Assembly (NCBI GenBank): GCA_963277665.1
Contig: OY728160.1
Coordinates: forward strand, 46,794,605-46,858,604
Source of the DNA: Viscum album
Taxonomy: Eukaryota > Streptophyta > Magnoliopsida > Santalales > Viscaceae
Length of the DNA: 64,000 nt
Reading direction: 5' to 3'
In this document: one piece after another, positions 22,897 through 36,249 of the stretch
Position numbering within the stretch: the stretch's first letter is position 1
Layout: each line of letters opens with the position of its first letter
Program-made: the position numbers and the translations under genes
Notes under the pieces: generated by a model
Told to the model about the DNA's origin: nothing
The model's database searches: none
The model's input: only the letters and a program-made list of their open reading frames with translations

Positions 22897-25800
22897 TTTA
22901 ATAAATTGAGTTTTTACCTATAAGACTTTGGAATATCTCTAAGAATATTTTTGAATCCAGATACTGATTGAGTGTGGTATTCTATGGATCAAAGATCCTC
23001 AATGTGGTGATATTAAAAATATTAAATATATTTGGTTTCATGCTTGTAGTTTCTCTTGAAAAGTGGAATAACTCCCAAGAGGAGCCATATATTAGAATTA
23101 CGAGATTGTGAATGAGTTTAGAATGTCGTGTTTTCACCAAGTGTGACATAAAGTTGTCTACACCAGGCCTATGATTGAGGGTGAATTAACAGGGTGTTAA
23201 GTGGAAATATTATTAATTAAATGAAAATTTAATTAATAAATTAACCTAAAACTACCCCCAACACATACCACACTTTGTTCACATGAAAAAAATAGAGGTG
23301 ATCCACCTCTCCCCCTTTGGATTATGTATGAAAACGATCCAAAATTAAAGAAATGAGGTAATGCCAATATTTGTTCTTGTCGCTGATCATCAACAGATTG
23401 AGAAGCAGCATGATCCAATCATTTTTTGGACTTGAAGCTTTGGCGTTTCTCCCTTGAGGTAGGAATATTTTTGTTTTAGTCCCAATCTTCTTTTTATTCA
23501 TTTTTTATGGTTGTATATCCCTATTATTATTGCTAGAGATCCCATTTAGGTCGATCTGTAGATTTTGAGGAAAATTAGGATGAATCAGGAAACTAAAAGG
23601 GTAATTCCCATCATAATTAATGTTTACATGGTGCGTAGTTTAGTGATAAATGTTGTGAGTTATTCCCATTCAAGGAAGATGAATTTTGGGGACTAAATAA
23701 TGTATACCGGGGTGACTCACCATGTAGTGACCCCATGTTGTGTGGTCAGAGGACATAGCCTGGGTTAGTTGTGTGACAATACATAGCCATGTAGAACCAC
23801 ACAACCAAAGTACATGGACATAGGGTTCCGAACATAGGCGTAAGAAAATTGAATTTCCAAGTGGCTATTTATCATAAACATTCCATGTACCCAGAGGTAC
23901 ACACCGAGTGTGCAACATGGATGACCAAGCCGTGTAATGTAAGAACACAACTAGGGGCCAGGTGAGGTAGGAAACACTGTGTAATGGATTTACACACCAT
24001 TTAAACCTAAATGTCCAGAAAATCCATGCAAAATGAATAAATGGATAGGTGATCGGGTGGGTTCACATTCCATGTGGACCCCAGTGCTTGCAATGTACAT
24101 TCCTTGGGATCTTCTGGAGATCTTTTTCCTTGCGTATCTATTTCTCTGGAACTCAGATTCAGGCTTGTGAGTAGCTTATCCTAATAAATTTTCCTGGTAG
24201 AATGCAATGTTCTCCTCTATAGTGGCCCACAAGATATAGTGTGGAAATTTTTGAGGATGATGCTATAGTACCAGTGCTTAAACTTAGAAAGTGACCGGGG
24301 TGGATCACTGGATTGACGTCAGGGTCGGTACCCTTCCCTCTTCCCTTAGGATGTGGGTCCCCCAAACACTTTAGGATGGTAGAGTGGTGCTCTCATGTTG
24401 TATCAAGGCACAAGTCCCCTACCCAGGGAATTGTTGCGATGTGAGGTATATTAAGCATGATTCTCCTTTCAGTGGTGCTTGATTGATGATGGGGATCAGT
24501 GTGGTCCTTATTGAGAGATGTTGGGACTAATACTCCACTTTGGCATCAACATATGGGTTTCCCTTACCTCTATGCTTTGATAGAGATGGGACTCCCCACA
24601 TTGCGGGATCAGGTTATATACCCATGTGGTAGTTCCCTTAGAGATGGTACTCCCCTATTATATTAGGGGGTGGGTTCCATATATCATTCATGTAGTTAGA
24701 TATAGTGCTCCCTTATCGTGATAGGGTGCAGGTCCCCCATACTTGTTGTCCAGATAGAGTAGGTACTCCCCTATTGGACTAGGGTGTGATTCCTCTACCT
24801 GTGGAGTCAATATTCCCCTTCCATGTCAGGATGTGGGTCCTCCTTATGTGACACATAGATAGAGTGGATACTCGCCTATCATGTTATGGTGTGGGTCTTA
24901 TACCCTTGGAGTTATAACTCCCCTATTTTTCTAGGGTGTGAGTTATCTATACATGTTATTCCAGTAGAGTTGGTACTCCCTTATCATACCAGGGAGTAGG
25001 TCCTCTATCCCGGTGTCAGTACTCCCCTATCGTATCAGGGTGTGGGTCCCCCATAGTGATAAAGATGGTAGAGTGGTACTCCCCTATCATACCAGGGTGA
25101 AGGTCCTCTATCCACATAGTGGAATTCCCTATCATACATGGGCAAGAGTCCTCATATATGGAGTATTAATCCCTTTTATTTGAGTAGCAATGGGGAGCGG
25201 GTCCTCCATTGGAGTCATACCTCCCTCAGCTATAGAGAGTAATTATGATCAGTGGGAACCTACACTAGTTTCATGAGATAACTAATCAACATTTAGTTCT
25301 ACCTTAATGGATTGAGGTGCATGCCACTCTGTTCAGGAGTGATAGAGGTTTTGTGGGTTTGTTAGGACCTAGTAATCCATTGACTTCAAGGCAGTTATGA
25401 GGTATGGGTCCCTCCGTTCTCTCTCATTAGAGAGGATGTATGCAATGAATATTCTAGAGCAGTGCTCCCTCAACTGTGTGAAGTGGTGATGGGTGAGCCT
25501 CTCCACTTGGGTTCTTAAAACCTTGCACAAGGAAAAAGTTAGTTTTGAGAGGACCTCTGGTGTCATGAACTAGAGTTTGTCCTAGAAAGTTGTTACCGAT
25601 GGAGCATGTTATCTTAGTCGTACCATCAGGAATAGAAGAGTTTTTCCTGATGGAGTGTGTCTCTTGTAAAGGATCCATATGTTAATACTAAGATCATGGT
25701 GTGTATTATCCTATTTGTTTGTTACCTTTAGTGCCTAGAGTAGAATACTATAGCTGGCTATGAGGTTAGAACCTCATGAGACTTGGAGTATAAGATGAGT

Positions 25801-26491
25801 ATATCTGGGTGATTCTTGGAGAACTTTAGGTGTTTTAACGTGTCTGGGTTAAAACCCCTTGTGGACTGATCTGACTAGTAATGTATAGCTGAGGATGGTC
25901 TGATATAGAGTTTCTCTCTTTATTGGGTTCCCTTTGGCTAGGTTGAGCAGATTGTTTCCTTTCAGTTGCTCCCTTTTCTTTTGTATTTTTGGTGTGCCTA
26001 CTGAGTATTGATATAGTCACCCCTACATGGGATTTTTCTGCACATGTTGTATCTTTTGAAGACCACATGACTTTCAATGAAGTCCCTGAGGACCTGAGGT
26101 AGGGGTATCTTAGTGAGCTAGACCAACTGAAGTGTTTATTAGAGTTAATCTGAGGAGCTTTCTGACAATTGCATCAAACAACGATCCCCTCCTTCTGAGA
26201 AGGTTGAATTATTTTACTATTTTTTGTTGGTGCATGTTTTACACATTTTCTCTTTCAATACTTTTGTTGTACTTTAGTTTAGAATAAATGTATGAATGTA
26301 TTTTAGTTTTCTAATTTTTATTTATCTACACTATTACATGGAGGTGTTTCTGGGTGCGTGCATACATGTACTTTATGAAAAGGCATCCCATCTATGTGAT
26401 ATTTCTACTCATCACTAGTCTCTATCCCCTAGCTTATTGGAGGTGGACTTGAGTAGTTTCATACTGGACCCCATTGGGTTGGGTCATGACA
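22897..26491 (+). repeat. Second LTR of the long-LTR gypsy element (about 3.6 kb)
   Basis: Right end fixed by alignment with the first LTR (CCCATTGGG...GGTCATGACA); left end taken at the purine tract. It contains the empty site of the Athila insertion at 24049-24053, a CCCCTA/TAGGG minisatellite, and a block of about 1 kb (25190-26225) absent from the first LTR. Short ORFs here are not family-like. Confidence 0.75.
24335..25150 (+). repeat. Degenerate minisatellite of CCCCTA...TAGGG units, second LTR
   Basis: Same unit as at 19390-20165 with at least ten imperfect copies, for example around 24648, 24762, 24918 and 25020. The dyad core is better conserved than the sequence between cores. Confidence 0.8.
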
Positions 26492-27588
26492 TTAATGGAC
26501 TTTCCTACTACCATAACTGTTTTATTCTCTTTATATTTTTCTATAAGATTTCAATGATTTTACAAAGAAAAATCTTTTATGAAATCTCATTTGAAATGTT
26601 TCACATTCATTTTTGTCTATTCATTAAAATTCTTGATTTTATTATAAAATATACTTATCTTATAGTCACCTCTTATCTCTTGATTAATTTTGTGTTCATT
26701 AAAATTATCTTGAAACATTCACTTTTTTGTGATTGTTTTTTATTATAAATTATATTTCTCTTAAATATCCATTTTATTTATACCGTGGATATGCTTATTG
26801 CTTAAACCGTACATCATTTCTATATATGGTATTTTATTATGAAAGAATTATAATTTACCAAGGAAGACCTTGATAAATCCATATTCATTACTCAATATAG
26901 ATATTTTTTGATACTTTATATTGTTTATGAATTTAATTGACCATTAAATACATGAGGGCTGCATTGGACATATAGTGATAGGTGGGTCCTAGTTATAGAT
27001 AGACCCTCAAAGCATCAAACGGCCTTAAGAGACAAACTAGTTGGATATCCTTATTTGAAATGGGTTTTTGGTATATACCCACCATTTTTTAAACTGTATT
27101 GGTGTAAGTTCTTGACAGTAGATATATTATGATGTATGAGATCATGATGCCCAATAAAATGCATTTTTCATCAATAGTTCAATTATTATTATCCATGATA
27201 TTATTGCATTTGATATTATCCATGGATGAATTTCATGATCAATTTATTGATTAAATAGAATGTGTTTTCAGTTATTTAATTTTCCTTATTGATTATGCCT
27301 TGTTGATTCAGAATATATTCTATTGTATGTAACTCTTACCGAGAATCTAATCTCACAATTTATTTGTCTTCCTTTCCCTAGGATATAAAGAAGGATATTA
27401 TGAATAATATAAAGGATTAATGAATATTTTTATTCTTTGTATTTTATATTTCCAATATAATATGAGAATCATGTAATTATCTAGTTTTTCAAGACTAGAA
27501 AAATGATCGGTCCTTCGGGATAAGATCCTTCATATATTATCCCATTGTTATAATGTAGACACCGACTATGGGTTACTGGAGTTAGTGT
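26492..27588. other. AT-rich stretch with no identifiable gene
   Basis: A 103-codon ORF at 26437-26748 crosses the LTR edge, is rich in Phe/Ile/Leu from T-rich DNA and resembles nothing I know. No repeat of the neighbouring elements is evident. I see nothing functional. Confidence 0.6.
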
Positions 27589-28237
27589 TGTTACATTATA
27601 TATTAAGTTTACATTTACCATATGAATATGATGCATATATTTTTCATGAATGTGATGCATGAATATAATATATATATGTACATGATATTTATTATTTATT
27701 TTCTCTCAAATATTTTAGTCACTAGTTAAAATCCATTATAATGGATTAAATACTTTGTATTAAATTAATTAAAAACATTCAATGAATTATACCCAATAGA
27801 TAGAAATGCATACGATGCATTATGAAAAGAAGGAGCCTCAGAATTAAACTATAAAAGATGATGAGATCCTCTCCTGTTTGGTGTGGTGGATGGTTCAATA
27901 TGTATAAGCCCCTTCTTTAACTATCTTCCTTCTGAAATACTATTTATCTCCTTTGAGAGGGAATTTGAACCCCTTCAGATTATGGGCACCATCATGAATA
28001 ATTATTAGATCCATTTTCTAGTGTACTCCCTTGGAGGTATGGTGATTTTGTTCAATGATCCTTGTTATCTTCCTCAAACATTCTTCATAGAAGGAAGATA
28101 GAGACTACTACAACTTTCAAATACTAGGTACTCAGTTTTATAGTATTATTTACATGTTATTTATTGAAGATTAATATACCATGTTTGGGTTGTATTCCAC
28201 TATTTAAGTTCATTATATAATCTTATGAAACCCATTA
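27589..28237 (+). repeat. 5' LTR of the coding-poor element
   Basis: Aligns to 33930-34651 except for about 80 bp near its start that are missing or were gained as AT repeats in the other copy. Candidate TATA box CTATAAAAG at 27849-27857. A very degraded tRNA-iMet-like primer site may follow at 28240-28251. Confidence 0.6.
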
Positions 28238-31200
28238 GTTGTATTATATGGAGGTTATTTATGTTTTTAACATGTTTGAATCAAATATTTTCATAGAATG
28301 AAAAGAACTATGTTTTTTATAAAAATTATGTAGGTTTCAAACCCTTACATGAGCTATGTAAGTGTACATTTTATTTACCCTTATATAGGATAGATAAGTA
28401 AAGTTTTCACCCTTACAAAGGAATCATACATAAATTTAAACCCTTATGTGAGCAATTATGTAATGGTATATATACCAATACCTTATGCGATAACCTTATG
28501 TGAAAGGTCTGCATATGGGTAACCTCATTATTACCTTTACACAAAGTAGTTTCATAAAGGTAGTACCCTTATGAAAAGAGGTTTATATAAGTGTGATGAG
28601 TTGCATAAATGCTGTAAAATTATATGAAATATTTTTATAAAGTTAATTCCTTTACATAGTAGTACCATGTAAATGTAAATATGGACCTACCTTTACACGA
28701 AGCATTCACATAAGCATAATATCCTCTGTACCCATGCATAACACATTAAATATAATTTACGTAAAGGTAAGGAATGACTTACCATTACAAAAAGGCTTTT
28801 AGATGACTCACATATAGGTAGAGGGAGGATACTCTTATGAAAAATAGGGGTTTTGTGTATGGGTAACTCAAAAATATATATAAAAATTGTTTTTAAAATA
28901 TAAAATTGTTTTTATGGTTTATAAAATGTTTATAAATCATAATAAAATGTATTTTTGGGATATTTTAATTTATAATGATTTTATAAATAATTAAATTAAT
29001 TATAATTTTTTTATAATTAATTAAATAAATGATTATAAAACATTTTACCCAAATATTAAAGGTTAATATTATAAAATACATTTTAAAAAATTAAATAGAA
29101 TATATTATTATTTAGAAATAAAAGTTTTATTTATAAATCCTATGAGGTAATTTATAATGAGTTTATAAATTATAAAATATATAATATTGAAATTATATAA
29201 TAGATACTGAATTATAAATGTTTAAAATTCATCAAATATCATATAAAATCCATTTAATATAAAACATAAAGGGGTTCATATTGAAATAAATTTAGAACAT
29301 TTATATTATTTCTTAATTATAAAATGTTTACAATTAGCATTTATTTATGAATAGTTCATAAATGTTTCATGTTTTAGAAAATAAATAAATCATTTATTAT
29401 TTGTCAAATTTCCTTGATATTCATGTTTAGTAATTTTTTCATGAAATATAAATATTATGTATGACCATTTATATGATAAATTATTTCAAGGAAAGATTAT
29501 TTCATATCATGTTAGGGTTGGTATCATAAAATTTAGTTTTAATCTACCTTGACCTCAAGTTTTATTTTTAGTTATGAACCCGAGAAAAGTTATCAGGCAT
29601 TGTTTGTGCATATTAGGTGTTAGATTTTTCATGAATTGAATTATCTATTGATTAAAGTCTCTCTGGGTAGATAGAATTGGGCTATGATCACCTAAATTCC
29701 TGTAGGATTTCCTTAGCTAGGAAAGTGAATTATCTTGGCTTTTTTTACTCTGGGCTTACTCATAATGATCTTCTCAATACTATATAACTCTATTCATTTA
29801 CATGAATCATTCATGTATCTTGTGAATATGATGGATTTAAATATTTATGAATATACTTGAATTAAAATTTTAGGTGATTAACATAGACTTTTGGGTTGTG
29901 TAAATAGGTACACAATAATTTAGTTTGAACACATTAATTTGGTTGTTGGAATAGGGATTCCAAAACTAAATCATTTTAAAATAGAATAAATAAAAAGGGA
30001 ATAAAACATGAAAAATAATTATTACATAGGATGTAATAGGTATGAATTTAAAATAGATATGATTTATATTAAATGGGTGATAATTTAAATAAAAACCCCA
30101 CAAATAATAAGTATGACATTCCTTCTTAATAAACACTTTTCAAGACCTTGATTAACCAACCAAGAATTATTGAGCTCATCATGAGTACCCATGAATTATC
30201 TTGTTTAAGGAAAGAAATATATAAGTAACTCTAGATTTTCATTCTGGGTATTATCAATCTCAGCACAAGTATCCCTTGATTTTACTTAGTTGTTTTATTC
30301 TTGGTGTTTAACTTGGATTACACTAGCTAGGAGGCACTAAGGATTAGGATACCAGAGGAATAGAGTTGATTGAATCCATATTATGGATTTGGATAAAGAT
30401 TAATCCACTCAAATATCCAAGAGTCACAGTTGTTTTGATTGAGATGGTTCCCTATTTAAATAATCATAGTTTTCTTATTTGATAATTAGTGTAAGTTATG
30501 ATGAAATATAGATCTTGGATCACTAAATAGATATAATGCATGGATTCATCATTTTTAATGGGAGAAATTTCATTAAAATCCCTCTATGAAAATATATAAT
30601 ATATAATATTCATATGATAAAAAGTTATAATGTATATAAATGCATCATCATCATAAAACTAGACTTTATATTAATCATTAAAATGATAATCTTAAAGTAA
30701 ACAACTCTTAAGACAAGTAGCTTAATAAATTTCTTGACCAATAGAAATAATATATGTGTTAGGATGATTTCTTTCCAAATAAACCACTATCAAAATTGTT
30801 CAATAAGTGAATCTAGATGTTTATGGAAGCATGGAATGATTAATTTAAGGTTTCATTGTCACTATATACAGAATAACCTAAGGAATATTTAACTTTTCTC
30901 ATATACTCAATATGATTTGGCATGTCAATGATATTAAATATGGTTGAATATGCTTTTAGAGACTAAAAACATTCTTATAAGGACTATTCTAGTTAAGAAA
31001 TTCAATCTATTTTTATCTATGTAAATGTGTTTGAAAGATGAATAATTTCAAGAAAATTTTACCCAAAATTCTCAAAGTGTTGATAATAGATGAACTAGGC
31101 ATATCATGTTTAAGTTTTGGTATGTACAGACAATAATAGGAGGTAAAAGATTAAAACTATAAGAGATAAAGTTATAATGTCCAATAAAATTTCTTCAAGA

Positions 31201-33929
31201 ATATAGTTAAGGTTATTTTGAAACCAAAAGGTATTATTAGGAAGGAGTAATGATTCTATATGATGGGATTATCTCGAATACCTGAAGGAGTTTGGAAATC
31301 CATGGAATATCCATGTTTGATATAAGTGTTATAAAAATAAATTCTTTAATTTTGAAGGGTATTTGATACTAAATGTATATTTTACAAAGTGTTTTCAATA
31401 TAGAGGAGTTTAAAATCAAAGGATTAATTAGTTGAGCTTATAGATTATATTCATAAGATGAAGTAAATATTTACTACATCAAGGATTTGAATGTAAGGTA
31501 CTTTATCAAGCTTAAATAAATCTAAGTAAAGGAAGTGTATCTTTATATCAATTATCTTATATGATAAGAGGTTTTAACAAAGAGTTATTATGAAAAATTT
31601 TAATATGATTAATTAAATACACATGGTTTATGAATTATAAATTTCTATAACATGATTAGAGAAAAAGATATTGATAGAAGTGTTTATCCAGGATTAAAGT
31701 TTTCAATCCAAATATTTGTTAAAATATGCAAGAATGTGCTTCTACCACCAATCACTAGTATATTTTAATAAACTATTCTTTTTAAATAAATATGTTCCAA
31801 ACACATATAAACTATATATAATATAGAGACAATAGTTTATTTGATTAATATTCCTACTGAAAGAAAATAAATGTTTTTTTGAAAACACAAAATAGTTTGT
31901 GTTGTGTCATATAAAGATATTTTGAAGAGAATATAGAATATAAGATGAAAGATAGAGTATGTTTATAGTTATATAAGTTAAAAGTTAAAAAAATACAAGA
32001 TTCTACCAGATTTAGTTTAAGTAATTATTTAGTTTTTACCATAAAGAGTTATGATATGTGACAGTAAGGAAAAATTTAAATAGTTATATATAGTTTCTAT
32101 GAGAAATAAAATATCATTTTTAACTAAATGATTATACTATTATAAGATTATAGTGATTCTTAACATAATATCCTAAATAAGTTTAAATACGTGATGGTAA
32201 AGAAAAATGAAAAGAGTTACATTTAGTTACCATAACAAGTGAACATCACTATTCCTAGAAGGTTTATACTAGCCAATACAAAAATTGTATCACTTGATAT
32301 ACTAAAAGAGTTTAGGGTATGAATATAAAGAGGAATCTAAATAATTACATTAGTTACTGCAATGAAGTGGAAAACACTTTATCCTTAAAATATTTTAGGA
32401 TGCACTGTAAGGTGATAATGTAAAAGGTTTCATTATTTACAACAGATTTTAAGGAAAAAGTTCGATAGAAAATATTAAAAGGATGATGATGAAATACTTA
32501 AAAATATTTATCAGCAGACAATATAAGAAAACATTATAAAATATGATGTTATGAAGTTAAGGATTTTGAAAATAATTTTAAAGAGTTGAACTTAAGGAAT
32601 ATAATTTCTATGCATCACTATTATTCAAACCAACATTCTTCTTAAAATTTACTTACTAAGAGGTTAGATAGAGTATTTTATTAGATATCCATATAGGGAT
32701 ATGTCAAGAATTACATATGGATTTAATGTTCAAAAAACCAATTATGTAGAAGAAACATGAATTTCATGTAGAATATTTTAAGAGATTTGTTACAATAGTT
32801 ATAAATATATCATGTAACTATAATAAAGAAAATCTATATTTATCATTCATTCATGTGTTCTATAATTTACTTTACATGAATGGTTGAGTGATAAATATCC
32901 CCTAAAAGTATAAAAACTTAGTTTTACCTAACTGATGATCATCATGGAGTGTAATGGGTTGTGCTGATATATAAAGGTTATTTTGAATTGATTCTTATAT
33001 CCATTAAAAAGGGTTTTATATGAGATACTAAGAATATATCCATGTGTTAATAAGCAGATACTTATTACTTTGATGGATATACTAATGTACAACTCATGGA
33101 ATGTCATAAATCAATATACTTAGGGATGGATTCTTATTATAAATCCTTATTACCAAATGATAGTGAGATACCTAGTATGATAACCTGCATACTTTGATAC
33201 CCTACTTATAAAATTCTACGTATAAACGTAGATAATATAGGGGTGGTTGGGTATGTTGTTGATTATTTCATCAGTTAAAGTGAGACCAATATGGGATTTT
33301 CTCACTTGTATTACAAGAAAAGACTTCTAGCCTTTGATTTAATTAGACTAAGAAAATTCATGGAAATACTTATTTACTTTAAATATAATGTGTTTAATTA
33401 CATGTATAAGTAACATGTTATATAATTATCAGATAGATGAATGGCATGTGATATATTCATTGACTTGGTCATTATTTTTTGGAGAATCAAGAAAATATGA
33501 GATGACTATACTAGATTGATATGTTCCATGTCTAGTGGTCACTCAATGTTATGGTAAAAAGGATTATATAAGTATACACATGATGTATATGGTAAATCTT
33601 ATGATGTACATATTTATTTAGATATATGAGTATGTTTTATGAAGTTCTCATCATACCCCTTAGTATATTAAGTAGCATTAATTATTTATCATAGGATTCT
33701 CTTGTCTTACATCTATAAAATTGGGATTTCATAGTTATTGTTAATTTTTATAAGTCCCATAGGGTCACATAATTTTTCCCTTAGATAAGGATAAATTTTT
33801 ATAAAAAGTTTTTATTTTAAATGAAGATAGTTTGATGGAAATTTTTATCTAAAAGAGTTTGGATGGATTCACAAAGAGTTGGAATTTTTTTTATAAAGTC
33901 CTTATGGAATTTTAGTGCTCGTGGGAGAT
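28238..33929 (+). other. AT-rich interior of the coding-poor LTR element
   Basis: Contains a zone of degenerate short repeats built on CCCTTA and TAAGG words (28340-28850), then very AT-rich DNA (about 28870-29500) and about 4.4 kb of AT-rich sequence dense with stops in all frames. A possible copia RNase H echo near 33075 (GYTN, then HKS) is too weak to annotate. Confidence 0.5.
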
Positions 33930-34651
33930 TGTTAGATGTGAATCAAAATTTAAATTCATGATATTCATGTACACATAAATATGATGAATGATATATATAT
34001 ATATATAATATGATATTATATATATAGGCGTACATTTAACATATGCATATGATGCATGTGTTTTTCATGCATGTGATGTGTGAATATAATATATATAATA
34101 TATATATTATTAATTTTCTCATAGATGGTTTACTCATCAGTTAAATTCTAGTATTATGAATTAAAGGTTTTTTATTAATTTCATTGAAAAAATTTAAGGA
34201 ATTATACCCAACAGACAAAAAAATATTTGACATGTTGTGAATAGGGGGTGCGTCGGACTTTGACTATATAAGCAGATGAGATCCTCTCCTATTGGGTGTA
34301 GAGGGTGTTGGAATATGTATAAGACCATATTATATCTATCTTTATCATGAAACTCTTTTTATCTATTTTTAGAATATTCTAAAACCCCTTTAGATTGAAA
34401 TTATCCTCACAAAGAATTTGTGCACCCATTGACCAATGTACTCTCTTTGAGGAAAGATGAATTTTTTATTCCTCATCACAATATTCCTCAAATATTCTCC
34501 ATGGAATGAAGATAGAGACCACTGTAACTTTAAAATATCAGATACTTAATTTTAAAATATTATTTAAAGGTTATTTATTAAATGTATATCTCCTATGTTG
34601 GGGTTGTATTTGTCTATTTATGGTCATTAGATGATCATATGATACCCATCA
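33930..34651 (+). repeat. 3' LTR of the coding-poor element
   Basis: Starts TGTTAGATG after the purine tract at 33919-33929. It contains (AT)n microsatellites at about 33990-34020 and 34088-34112. TATA box CTATATAAG near 34264-34272 precedes the conserved GATGAGATCCTCTCCT block, so the transcription start is probably just downstream. Confidence 0.6.
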
Positions 34652-36249
34652 CCACCACCAAATGTGCCATAATATTCTCATCAACTAATACACCATAGAG
34701 TTTATTGGTACACTGCATGCTTCATATCATGACAACATAACTCACATGACCATATCAATTATGATCCATTAAATACCATAAAGAGAGTAACATTACTCCT
34801 CTACTTATCCAAATACCTACACATCCACTTATATTAATTTCACCAAATAGTATAGCAATCACACAAAAAACAAAACTTTTATAGTAAGAATAATTATGAT
34901 CATAACTAACATTGGATAAATAACAAACCACAAAATAAACAACTCTACATAAAATATAAAATTACTTGGTTATTATCCCTTTAAAATTTACTAGCCACAT
35001 TAGAATCTTTATGTCATTCATTAACCCAATCCAACCCAATAAAAAATCATTAAAAACCCTTGGAATATTAAATTCTAGACTACTATCTTTTTATTTCACC
35101 GACATACAGATCACAAGATTCCCAAAATTATGTTCACACTCAATAACAATATGTTTATCTATTTACTTATCATTTCAAGACATTTATTTATTATTAAACT
35201 CATCATTCTATCCTTGATTTATTTAAAATTCAGATTATTAAAATTTTTACGTTGCCATAACATCCATCCACCATAATTTACTAAGTCTATCCTCATTTAA
35301 TTTATTATGACATTAAAAATTCTTTCATCATATTCATTCTAGTCATAACCATTTATTACATTTATTTAAAATTCATTTTCAAGACCACTCCCCTTTACCA
35401 TACTAATCCTTCCAACCATATATTTCATTAATAAATATATTATTATGACCCACTAAATGTTTTATTTTTGTACATTAACCAATTTATAAACACAGTTTGT
35501 CTAGTATCCATATCATTTTTAACCTTTAATATCATATTTTTTGAACCCATTAATATTACTCCTTAAACCCACAAAGAAAATCACTAATATATGATAGTAT
35601 CACTTTGTGATATCCCCACACTAGGGTGTGTGGGGTGGGGGTGAATTAGTTTGGAGTGAATTTTAAATACAATTTTACCTTTATCCTATAATTACCTCTT
35701 CACTTATTTAGTTATTAGATCTCTCTATATTTATCTCTCATTTAGTCAGTATATAGATATAGATTAGGAAAGAAATAGAAGAAAAATATAGGGTTTATTA
35801 ATAAGGTTCTCCTCCTTAAGAATGATCATGTCCCTAGTGATAGGTTGTTATTATTACACACACTCAAATTCTATATTATTATTAAATAAAGCCTAAGAAA
35901 TGGTATGACCTTGAAATTGTTCTCTTAGAACCCACCATGCACAAAGAAAGTGAGGTATTTCTATCCCCTCACACAAGATAATGGTAATGAAATTCCTTGA
36001 AGAAATAACTTCATATTTAGGTCAAGTTCCTCCTAGAATTTATGAATTATATTTTTCTATCACTCATTGCAGTCATATGGTTTGGAAAAATGTTCTTCAG
36101 AATTCTATAATAGGATACCTTATGTTTAATTTCTCAAGAACATAGACCTATGTATGATTAATTGATGTATGTCACTCCAAATATATTCTTATATATTATT
36201 CCTCTTCTTCAGTTCTTATGAATTGAACTAGAAAACCTTATTACTTCTC
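34652..36249. other. Unassigned AT-rich DNA, strongly G-poor on the plus strand to about 35590
   Basis: 34652-35590 is nearly devoid of G on the plus strand, like the minus-strand LTRs at 53700-54400. At 35610-35640 a hairpin-forming CCCCACAC...GTGTGGGG occurs; read on the minus strand it resembles a purine tract followed by a possible LTR start. I could not find a partner repeat, so a decayed minus-strand LTR is only a guess. From 35640 to 36249 I see nothing identifiable. Confidence 0.4.

Larger units (their letters stand above)
19106..26491 (+). mobile_element. Long-LTR Ty3/gypsy (Tekay/Del-like) element, non-autonomous, interrupted by the Athila array
   Basis: Two long direct repeats (19106-20404, truncated on the left by the Athila insertion, and 22897-26491) flank an interior of about 2.5 kb. 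The interior starts with a primer site like tRNA-iMet (20407-20418) and ends with a purine tract (22883-22896). LTRs end ...GGTCATGAC(C)A. The interior has only a gag/protease-like remnant, with no RT, RNase H or integrase. Clade is inferred from LTR length, primer site and gag context; a different gypsy clade is possible. Confidence 0.75.
27589..34651 (+). mobile_element. LTR retrotransposon with no recognisable coding capacity (LARD-like, possibly copia-derived)
   Basis: Two direct repeats, 27589-28237 and 33930-34651, share colinear blocks: a CATATGAATATGATGC-like block, an AATTATACCCAA block, a TATA box followed by GATGAGATCCTCTCCT, a GAAGATAGAGACCACT-like block and terminal CCCAT(T/C)A. 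The right repeat begins TGTTAGATG directly after CGTGGGAGAT, a purine tract of the type seen before copia 3' LTRs. The 5.7-kb interior has no open frame and no protein motif I can defend. No target duplication is visible (AGTGT left, CCACC right), so the termini may be eroded. Confidence 0.6.

Noticed and set aside
26437..26748. Longest plus-strand ORF in 26-27 kb (103 codons)
   Set aside because: It straddles an LTR end and its Phe/Ile/Leu-rich composition follows from T-rich DNA; no domain or homologous frame in the partner LTR.
28340..28850. CRISPR-like regular repeats
   Set aside because: Units are degenerate and irregularly spaced, and the context is a plant nuclear transposon.
33020..33140. 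Possible copia RNase H echo (RYLR, then GYTN and HKS)
   Set aside because: The pieces fall in different frames and match only a few residues; too weak to call.
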